This document shows, in pieces, positions 57,532 to 64,000 of a stretch of DNA of 64,000 nucleotides. Below the pieces are notes generated by a model. It was not told the origin of the DNA. It searched no databases and saw nothing but the letters and a program-made list of their open reading frames with translations. Made by a program: the position numbers and the translations under genes. This stretch comes from Pelagibacterales bacterium MED-G40 (GTDB lineage Bacteria; Pseudomonadota; Alphaproteobacteria; Pelagibacterales; Pelagibacteraceae): positions 124,001 to 188,000 of the forward strand of contig NTJN01000002.1 of NCBI GenBank assembly GCA_002457515.1, in the 5' to 3' direction. The first letter of the stretch is position 1. Each line of letters begins with the position of its first letter.

Positions 57532-58520
57532 TTATATAGTTTTGAAATTTTTTTTATAACTTCTCCTGAAAGAATATGTTGTCTTAATATTTCATATCCT
57601 TCTTTAAAACTTGTTGACTTTTCTGCAACAATCAAACCTGCAGCAGCATTTAAACAAACTGCAACAGAGAAGTCATTATCTTTGCCTTGAAATATTTCTC
57701 TAATTTTTTCAGCATTATATTCTGGATCTTTTCCAATAATATTCTCAAAACCAGTAGTTTTTATATTCAGATCTTTTGGATTAAAATCATATTCTTTTAT
57801 ATTTCCACTATTTAACTCAACTACTTTCGTAATAGCATAAGGGGAAATTTCATCTAACCCATCTTCACTGTTAACAATTAATGCTTTTTTTAAATTCAAA
57901 TTATTAAGAGCTTCTCCAAAAGTTTTGAGCAAACCTTTTTCAAAAACACCAACGACTTGCCTTTTGACTTTTGCGGGATTACTTAGAGGTCCAATCAAAT
58001 TAAATATTGTTCTTTTTCCAATTTTTTTTCTAACTGGTCCGACATATTTCATTGCAGAATGATATCCTGGAGCAAACATAAATCCAAAGTTATTATCACT
58101 TATACTTTTTTCTACATCCTTAGGTTCAAGATTTATATTGATGTTCAATTTTTCCAAAACGTCCGCAGAACCACATTTTGAAGAAACAGATTTGTTTCCG
58201 TGTTTAGCAACTTTAACTCCAAAACTAGATAATAATAAAGCAGCTGCTGTTGAAATATTTAATGTATTTTTTCCATCTCCTCCAGTTCCACATGTATCTA
58301 TAGCGTTTTCAGGCACGCTTACTTTAGTTGCTTTTTCTCGCAAAATATAAACACCGCCAGCAATTTCTTCTGAAGTTTCTCCTTTTGCAGAAGATAAAGT
58401 TAAAAATTCATGAATTTGTTCTTCTTTAATTTTACCTGACATCATGTTTTCAAAAGCAGATTTGCTTTCTTCAAAACTTAAGTTTTGTCTATTTTTAAGT
58501 TTTTTAATAATTTCATCCAT
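57528..58520 (-). CDS. trpD: Anthranilate phosphoribosyltransferase
   Basis: 330-residue enzyme that adds phosphoribosyl to anthranilate. The diphosphate-binding CGTGGDGKNTLN is at about 77-88 and KHGNKSVSSKCGSADVLE follows. Length is normal, without a fused amidotransferase. It overlaps trpC by 4 bases and starts 1 base after the trpG stop. Confidence 0.97.
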   Translation of the reverse strand: MDEIIKKLKNRQNLSFEESKSAFENMMSGKIKEEQIHEFLTLSSAKGETSEEIAGGVYILREKATKVSVPENAIDTCGTGGDGKNTLNISTAAALLLSSFGVKVAKHGNKSVSSKCGSADVLEKLNININLEPKDVEKSISDNNFGFMFAPGYHSAMKYVGPVRKKIGKRTIFNLIGPLSNPAKVKRQVVGVFEKGLLKTFGEALNNLNLKKALIVNSEDGLDEISPYAITKVVELNSGNIKEYDFNPKDLNIKTTGFENIIGKDPEYNAEKIREIFQGKDNDFSVAVCLNAAAGLIVAEKSTSFKEGYEILRQHILSGEVIKKISKLYK

Positions 58521-58521
58521 T

Positions 58522-59091
58522 TTATTTATATTTTAAAAAATTTTTGATTAATCTCATTCCTTCTTTTGTATTAATGCTCTCAGGGTGAAATTGAACTCCA
58601 TGAACATTATAGTCTTTATGCATAATTCCCATTATAGTCTTATTCTTAGTTTCTGCTGTAATTACAAGACATTTTGGTAATTTTTTTCTGTCAACAATTA
58701 AACTGTGATATCTAGTTGCCAAAAAATTTGATTTAGAGTTTTTAAATATACCTACTTTTTTATGTTTTATCTTGCTCATTTTTCCATGCATCAAGTTTTT
58801 AGCCCCAATAATTTTTGCACCAAAAACCTGACCAATTATTTGATGGCCTAAACAAACTCCTAAAATTGGAATTTTTTTATATAAATCTCTTACAATTTTT
58901 AAACAATTTCCTGTTTGATTTGGATTTCCTGGACCTGGAGAAATAACAATCTTTTTATATTTATTTTTTAAAATTAATCTTGTAGTAACTTTGTCATTTC
59001 TTATAACGTCTACTTTACATTTAAAATAGGATAAATAGTGATATAAATTATACGTAAAGCTATCGTAGTTATCTATTAATATAACTCTCAT
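58522..59091 (-). CDS. trpG: Anthranilate synthase glutamine amidotransferase subunit
   Basis: 189-residue class I glutamine amidotransferase supplying ammonia to TrpE. The triad is C80 in GVCLGHQIIG, with H169 and E171 in VQFHPES. It may also serve p-aminobenzoate synthesis (PabA), as a shared subunit does in many bacteria; the trp context favours TrpG. It starts directly after the trpE stop. Confidence 0.95.
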   Translation of the reverse strand: MRVILIDNYDSFTYNLYHYLSYFKCKVDVIRNDKVTTRLILKNKYKKIVISPGPGNPNQTGNCLKIVRDLYKKIPILGVCLGHQIIGQVFGAKIIGAKNLMHGKMSKIKHKKVGIFKNSKSNFLATRYHSLIVDRKKLPKCLVITAETKNKTIMGIMHKDYNVHGVQFHPESINTKEGMRLIKNFLKYK

Positions 59092-60549
59092 TTAATCAAC
59101 TGCCTTCATTAGTGCTTTAGCTTTATTTACTGTTTCTTGGTATTCTTTTTCAGGCTTGCTGTCAGCTACAATCCCGGCTCCAGACTGAACATAAAACTTA
59201 TTGTTTATTATCAATGCAGTTCTAAGAGCAATACAGGTATCAAATTCTTTGTTAGAGGTAAAATAACCAATTCCCCCAGCATAGAGTTTTCTTTTATTTT
59301 TCTCCAACTTATCTATTATTTCCATAGCTCTGATTTTAGGAGCTCCACTTACTGTTCCTGCAGGAAAACCGGCAAGAAGAGTTTCAAATAATGATTTCTT
59401 TTTATTAAAACTTCCGACAACATTAGAAACTATATGCATAACATGAGAATATTTTTCTATATTAAATCTTTCAGTAACATTGACAGTGTTTTCTTTAGAA
59501 ACTTTTCCAACATCATTTCTTCCCAAATCTAACAACATTAAGTGCTCGGCAAGTTCTTTTTTATCTTTCAAGAGGTCTTTTTTAAATTTGAGATCTTGAA
59601 TTTTATTTTTTCCTCTTGGTCTTGTTCCTGCAATTGGTCTAACTGTTATTTTATTATTTCTAAGTCTTACTAGAATTTCCGGACTACTACCCAAAATTTT
59701 GAAATCTTCAAAATTGAAATAAAACATAAAGGGAGATGGATTTAATTTCCTTAATTCGTTATAAATTTCTAATGGCTGTTTTTCAAACTTTCTCTCAAAT
59801 CTTTGACTTAAAACAACCTGAAAAATATCACCTGCAGTGATATGTTCTTGAGCTTTTTTAACAATCGATTTAAATCTTGCTTTAGAAATATTGCTCTTAA
59901 TTTTATTTTTATTTGTTTTAAAAGTAAATTTATCAGGTAATACCAATTCCTCATAATATCGAAACATTTTGAAGTTTTTTTTAATTTGTTGATATTTTTC
60001 AAAATAATTATCAATTTTTGTATCTGAAAAGATATTTTCTATGTAAAAAATTTTCTTTTTTAAATTATCGTATATAACAAGACTTTTTGGTCTTAGAATT
60101 CTTACGTCTGGAATTTTAAGATCATCTTTACATTTGTTAGGTATGTTTTCGATATATCTTATTACGTCATAAGAAAAATAACCAACCAACATAGAGGCCA
60201 TAGAAGGAAGTTCTTGAGGAATTTTCATTTTAAATTTATCAATTAAATTATTTAAAAATTTAAGTGGATTTGATTTAATTCTTTTTAATTTTCCACTAGA
60301 CTTAATATTTATGTTTTTATCTTTTATATCCCACATTTTATCAGGGTTTAAACCGATAATTGTATATCTGCCTCTTAATTTACCTTTTTCTACAGACTCA
60401 AAAATAAAGCTATTTTTTTCAACTAATAAAAATTTAAATAAGTTTTCAACCTTGGAATAACTTTTGCACTTATTTACGGTAAAAATAATTTGATTAATTT
60501 TGTTCTTATGGTTTTGTTTAAATTTTGCGAAACTGATGTTTAGCTTCAT
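59092..60549 (-). CDS. trpE: Anthranilate synthase component I
   Basis: 485-residue chorismate-utilising enzyme. The catalytic C-terminal half has GRNDVGKVS, RPIAGTRPRG and AGTVSGAPKIRAMEII. The N-terminal half contains the tryptophan feedback region, FIFESVEKGKLRGRYTIIG, in place of the usual LLES motif. Its ATG overlaps the ppiD stop by one base (TAATG), so translation is coupled. No leader peptide or attenuator is possible at this junction. Confidence 0.96.
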   Translation of the reverse strand: MKLNISFAKFKQNHKNKINQIIFTVNKCKSYSKVENLFKFLLVEKNSFIFESVEKGKLRGRYTIIGLNPDKMWDIKDKNINIKSSGKLKRIKSNPLKFLNNLIDKFKMKIPQELPSMASMLVGYFSYDVIRYIENIPNKCKDDLKIPDVRILRPKSLVIYDNLKKKIFYIENIFSDTKIDNYFEKYQQIKKNFKMFRYYEELVLPDKFTFKTNKNKIKSNISKARFKSIVKKAQEHITAGDIFQVVLSQRFERKFEKQPLEIYNELRKLNPSPFMFYFNFEDFKILGSSPEILVRLRNNKITVRPIAGTRPRGKNKIQDLKFKKDLLKDKKELAEHLMLLDLGRNDVGKVSKENTVNVTERFNIEKYSHVMHIVSNVVGSFNKKKSLFETLLAGFPAGTVSGAPKIRAMEIIDKLEKNKRKLYAGGIGYFTSNKEFDTCIALRTALIINNKFYVQSGAGIVADSKPEKEYQETVNKAKALMKAVD

Positions 60550-62003
60550 TAAAATGAATTTTTTAGTCGATTTACTGCTTTATTATTAATATCAATTTTA
60601 TACTTTTTATTAATTCTTGCATCATAGGCAAAGTATATACTATTTGATAGATTTAATTTAGCTACAGATTTATATTTGTCAAAATCCTTAGATTTTTTGT
60701 CTAACTCGAGAAATTCAGTTTTTTCTATTTGAATCAAGTAATTTTGTTTTAATTGCGAGTCTGAAATTAAGTTAATTTCATTATCATCTAATTTAAAAAT
60801 TCTTTTAATTACATTCTTATTAAATGGCCCTTGATCTTCTAAACCTTTTATCTTTTTGTATTTAATCGTTGAATTATTTTTTTTTGCATAATCCTCGAAG
60901 TCTTTTTTTTTAAAATTCCCTTCAGATATTTTTTTTCCAATTGACATATTGTTATCAATTATGGATTTAAATTTTATCTGTCCAGTTATTGCACTTACCA
61001 CACTTTTATCGTTTGGATTTTGGGCAATTTTATTTACAGATGATATTTGAGCTATAAAATATTTATTTTCAAATTCAAATAATTCTGGGGAATTAATCTC
61101 ATTTTTTTTAAAAATCTTTTTGAATAACTCGTTATTAATTAATTGATTTTTTTGACCCAATACGTCTTTTTTATCTTTATCTATTTCTCCAGTTTTGATT
61201 AATTTTAAGTTATTGAGTTTTGCTATATCTAAAATGTTTTTTCCATCTAATATATCATTTTCTATTAACTCAATTTTATTAAAAAAATTTTTATCAAACT
61301 CTTTTAATCCAGTTAATTTTTCAGGTGTTAATTCGGAAAAACTTATAGACTTAAACTCTTGAGTAAATAAATCTTTATTTTCATTATAAATTTTATTTAT
61401 CTCATCCTTTTTAATTTGTTTTTTTTCAAATATTTCATTCAAATCTATGTATCTTATATCTTTAACTTGATTTTCCTCGTTAAATGCATTTTGCACCAAA
61501 AAATCAGGTATAGATGTTCCACGTGAGAGAAAAGTTAATAATTGCCTTCTTTTTTCTTGTTCTGCAATATTATCTTCAAACATTGGAGCTGTGACACCAC
61601 TTTGAATTAAAAATTTTTCATACTCAGTTCTAGAAAATTTTTTATCTTTAAAAAAAGTTTTATCATTAACGATAATATCTTTTAAAGAAGAGTCACTTAA
61701 TACTATCCCTAGATCTTCCATTTCTAAATTAATTATTCTTCGTCCTATATATTCAGACAGAATTTTTTGAATTAAATCCGTTTTTTTTAAGTCTTTTATT
61801 TGTTGGTCATTTAAATTTAAACGATTTAAATATTCTGCAAAATCTCTAGTGCTGACTTTTTCTGAGTCTATTTTAGCTATTATATTTTGGTTTCCACCAC
61901 TAAAAATATCACCCATGCCCCAAAAAACAAAAGGCAATATAATAATACCTACCAATATCTTTATTGATAAAGATTTTGAGAATTTTACTATTGATGAAAG
62001 CAT
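60549..62003 (-). CDS. ppiD: Periplasmic peptidyl-prolyl isomerase/chaperone of the PpiD/SurA family
   Basis: 484-residue membrane-anchored protein. A single N-terminal helix (about 13-30) is followed by a SurA/PpiD-type chaperone region with IIAKIDSEKVSTRDFAEYLNRL, and a divergent parvulin-like domain in the middle-to-C-terminal part. PpiD assists folding of proteins leaving the Sec translocon. It is first in a run with trpEGDC, an order common in alphaproteobacteria. The parvulin part looks degenerate, so isomerase activity is uncertain. Confidence 0.85.
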   Translation of the reverse strand: MLSSIVKFSKSLSIKILVGIIILPFVFWGMGDIFSGGNQNIIAKIDSEKVSTRDFAEYLNRLNLNDQQIKDLKKTDLIQKILSEYIGRRIINLEMEDLGIVLSDSSLKDIIVNDKTFFKDKKFSRTEYEKFLIQSGVTAPMFEDNIAEQEKRRQLLTFLSRGTSIPDFLVQNAFNEENQVKDIRYIDLNEIFEKKQIKKDEINKIYNENKDLFTQEFKSISFSELTPEKLTGLKEFDKNFFNKIELIENDILDGKNILDIAKLNNLKLIKTGEIDKDKKDVLGQKNQLINNELFKKIFKKNEINSPELFEFENKYFIAQISSVNKIAQNPNDKSVVSAITGQIKFKSIIDNNMSIGKKISEGNFKKKDFEDYAKKNNSTIKYKKIKGLEDQGPFNKNVIKRIFKLDDNEINLISDSQLKQNYLIQIEKTEFLELDKKSKDFDKYKSVAKLNLSNSIYFAYDARINKKYKIDINNKAVNRLKNSF

Positions 62004-62064
62004 ATTTATATTCTATTAAAGTCTTTTGTAATAATTTATACACCTATAGATCAAAATCATAATT

Positions 62065-62826
62065 ATGGCAAATAACATGAGATATTTTATTGGAAATTGG
62101 AAAATGTTTGGAGTTCCAAAATCAATAAATATACTTAATAAAATTAATGCTTTTGCTAAATCCAACAAAAGCTTTAATAAAAATTATAAAATTATAATAA
62201 CTCCGCCTTTCACTTTAATAGAGACTTTTGCTAAGTTGTTTAAAAAAAAGAGTATATTGATAGGTGGTCAAAACTGTTATCATAGGGATTACTTTGGATC
62301 TAATACTGGATCAGTAAGTCCTTTTATGCTCAAAAAAATAGGTGCCACTTATGTTATTATAGGTCACTCTGATAATAGAGCAGAGGGAGACACATCTAAA
62401 ATATTAAAAAATAAGGTAATTGGATCTCTAAATAATAATTTAAAGATAGTTTTTTGTATCGGAGAAAATAAAAAAGAAAAAGCAAAAAAATTAACTTTTA
62501 AAGTTTTGAAAAGTCAATTAACAAAAGTATTAGAAAAAAAATTTAATAAAAATAATATCATTGTAGCATACGAGCCAATATGGTCTATAGGAACTGGAAA
62601 AATACCTAAATCTGCAGATCTTAAAAAAATTTCTAAATTTATAAAAAAAGTATTAAAAAGTATTTTTAAAACCAAGGAGTCTCCTAAAGTTTTATATGGA
62701 GGTTCTGTAGACAGTTCTAATATTGCGTCTTTTAAATTTCTTGATGAGATAGATGGTTTTTTAATAGGAGGAGCATCAAAATCGTCTAAAAAATTTATTG
62801 ATATAATAAAAAATTACTATAGATAG
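62065..62826 (+). CDS. tpiA: Triosephosphate isomerase
   Basis: 253-residue glycolytic TIM barrel interconverting DHAP and GAP. N11 and K13 (GNWKMFG), H101 (GHS) and E170 (YEPIWSIGTG) are the catalytic residues. The usual GHSERR motif reads GHSDNR, so the conserved glutamate after HS is replaced by D103. The start is uncertain: the ATG at 62065 or 62077, neither with a clear ribosome binding site. A 61-base divergent gap separates it from ppiD. Confidence 0.95.
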   Translation: MANNMRYFIGNWKMFGVPKSINILNKINAFAKSNKSFNKNYKIIITPPFTLIETFAKLFKKKSILIGGQNCYHRDYFGSNTGSVSPFMLKKIGATYVIIGHSDNRAEGDTSKILKNKVIGSLNNNLKIVFCIGENKKEKAKKLTFKVLKSQLTKVLEKKFNKNNIIVAYEPIWSIGTGKIPKSADLKKISKFIKKVLKSIFKTKESPKVLYGGSVDSSNIASFKFLDEIDGFLIGGASKSSKKFIDIIKNYYR

Positions 62827-62831
62827 ACCAT

Positions 62832-63134
62832 ATGGAAAACATTTTAGTTGTAATTAATGTAATTTTAGCTGCTTTACTAATAATAGTAATATTGCTTCAG
62901 AGATCAGAAGGTGGAGCTCTTGGACTGGGTGTTTCACAAGATAGTTTCACGTCTTCAAGAAGTGTTGGTAATTTTTTAACTAAATTTACTTCAATAGTTG
63001 CAACCCTTTTTATAATTACAAGCATTGCAATAGTAGCTATTTCTAGAGATGAAATAAGAGATATCCAATCTGTAATTGAAAAAGAAGAAGAAGCTGACTC
63101 TAATCTTCCACAAATACCAGAATCCCCAAAATAA
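62832..63134 (+). CDS. secG: Preprotein translocase subunit SecG
   Basis: 100-residue inner-membrane protein with two transmembrane helices (about 2-20 and 53-73) and the loop SEGGALGLGVSQDSFTSSRSVGNFL typical of SecG (segments: EGGALGLG and SRSVGNFL). It supports SecYEG-driven export. It is 5 bases after tpiA and 39 bases before pyrG, the standard alphaproteobacterial order tpiA-secG-pyrG. Confidence 0.92.
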   Translation: MENILVVINVILAALLIIVILLQRSEGGALGLGVSQDSFTSSRSVGNFLTKFTSIVATLFIITSIAIVAISRDEIRDIQSVIEKEEEADSNLPQIPESPK

Positions 63135-63173
63135 ACTTTGTTTTTTAAATATAATCTTATATAACATACTTCC

Positions 63174-64000
63174 ATGGCGCGATATATTTTCGTTACTGGC
63201 GGCGTGGTTTCATCTTTAGGAAAAGGACTGTCATCAGCTTCACTAGCTTATTTATTACAATCTAGAGGTTACAAAGTAAGACTTAGAAAGTTAGATCCTT
63301 ATTTAAATGTCGATCCAGGAACTATGAGCCCGTTTCAACACGGTGAAGTTTATGTGACTGATGATGGCGCTGAAACAGATCTAGACCTGGGACACTATGA
63401 AAGATTTTCAGGAATTTCTGCAAAAAAATCTGACAACATAACAACAGGTAAAATCTATAATGATGTTTTAAAAAGAGAGCGTCAGGGAAAATATTTAGGA
63501 AAAACAGTACAAGTTATTCCTCACATAACCAATAGGATAAAAGAATTTATCAAAAATGACGTGTCAAAAGAAGACTTTGTTATTTGTGAGATAGGAGGAA
63601 CTGTAGGCGACATAGAAAGCCTGCCTTTTTTAGAAGCTATAAGACAATTTTCAAACGAGTTTGGTAGAAAAAATACTTTATTTATACATCTTACTCTAGT
63701 TCCTTATATGAAAGCATCCGATGAAATTAAAACGAAGCCCACTCAACATTCTGTAAAAGAATTAAGGAGCATTGGTATTCAGCCAGATATTATTATTTGT
63801 AGATCAGAAAGATCTATTCCTTTAGATCAAAGAAAGAAAATTTCTTTATTTTGCAACGTTGCAATTGAAGATGTAATTGAAACTGTTGATGTAAAAACGA
63901 TATATGAAGCACCTATAAGTTTTAATAAAGAAAAATTGGATGAAAGAGTGCTTAAATTTTTCAAAATAAAATCTAAAAAGAAAGTTAACCTTCAACCATG
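63174..64000 (+). CDS. pyrG: CTP synthase (3' end cut by window edge)
   Basis: Starts with ATG at 63174 and is open to the end of the window, giving 275 codons plus two bases of a protein that is normally about 540 residues. The N-terminal synthetase domain is present, with the P-loop [11 protein letters not shown] near residues 8-18, [21 protein letters not shown] and [12 protein letters not shown]. The C-terminal glutaminase domain lies beyond the window. It converts UTP to CTP using glutamine nitrogen. Confidence 0.97.
   Translation, partial: MARYIFVTGGVVSSLGKGLSSASLAYLLQSRGYKVRLRKLDPYLNVDPGTMSPFQHGEVYVTDDGAETDLDLGHYERFSGISAKKSDNITTGKIYNDVLKRERQGKYLGKTVQVIPHITNRIKEFIKNDVSKEDFVICEIGGTVGDIESLPFLEAIRQFSNEFGRKNTLFIHLTLVPYMKASDEIKTKPTQHSVKELRSIGIQPDIIICRSERSIPLDQRKKISLFCNVAIEDVIETVDVKTIYEAPISFNKEKLDERVLKFFKIKSKKKVNLQP

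Noticed and set aside
1..64000. CRISPR arrays, insertion sequences, prophage genes, toxin-antitoxin or classical defence systems
   Set aside because: No regularly spaced repeats, transposases, integrases or phage structural genes are seen; nearly all the sequence is accounted for by recognisable core genes.
1..64000. Rho-independent terminators
   Set aside because: T-runs are everywhere in this A+T-rich DNA, but I found none preceded by a convincing G+C-rich hairpin. The 15573-15593 hairpin lacks a T-run.

Overview
The window is a strongly A+T-rich, very densely packed bacterial chromosome segment. Protein families and gene order point to Alphaproteobacteria, most likely the SAR11 clade (Pelagibacterales). 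The reasons are tiny intergenic gaps, frequent 1-20 base overlaps of genes, a minimal gene complement, a compact rpsB leader RNA with a pseudoknot over the ribosome binding site, and LexA boxes of the alphaproteobacterial GTTC-N7-GTTC type. This is inference from content and layout; no database search was possible. I see no insertion sequence, prophage, CRISPR array or replication origin, and no gene-free stretch longer than about 300 bases.

Layout. 1-2495: end of a SUF iron-sulfur cluster assembly operon (sufS, sufU, a SufT-like DUF59 protein, sufA, a 62-residue unknown). 2499-3905: glnA on the minus strand, divergent from a DMT permease and a WecA/MraY-like sugar-phosphate transferase. 6005-11903: tRNA-Leu(UAG), then the proteostasis cluster tig-clpP-clpX-lon. 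11971-15193: the most accessory-looking part, with an unusual 847-residue three-domain sugar enzyme (epimerase, cupin, C-methyltransferase), a 53-residue unknown and a zinc-ribbon membrane protein. 15295-39158: tRNA-Val(UAC), tRNA-Asp(GUC), all 14 nuo genes of respiratory complex I, then birA-coaX-rnj-proS-lolC/E-lolD-dnaE, all on one strand and mostly overlapping. 39198-51928: the rpsB leader, then rpsB-tsf-frr-uppS-cdsA-dxr-bamA-skp-lpxD-fabZ-lpxA-lpxI-(PQQ-type sugar dehydrogenase)-lpxB. This run joins translation, undecaprenyl and isoprenoid synthesis, outer-membrane assembly and lipid A synthesis. 51894-62003 (minus strand): an ATP-grasp protein of unknown substrate, umuC-umuD, gltX, lexA, and ppiD-trpE-trpG-trpD-trpC. 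62065-64000: tpiA, secG and the start of pyrG.

How the genes work together. Fe-S assembly supports the many clusters of complex I. The Clp and Lon proteases and trigger factor handle protein quality. The LpxI-type lipid A branch, BamA/Skp and LolCD build the outer membrane. LexA and UmuDC form a small SOS mutagenesis circuit, with a LexA box directly in front of both lexA and umuD.

Most of the window is the widely conserved alphaproteobacterial core. The points most worth a second look are the three-domain sugar enzyme, the paired LexA boxes, the rpsB leader, the sugar dehydrogenase embedded in the lpx operon, the orphan ATP-grasp gene, and the absence of pyrH, rseP, gltA, comEC and moaC/moeA from places where relatives carry them.
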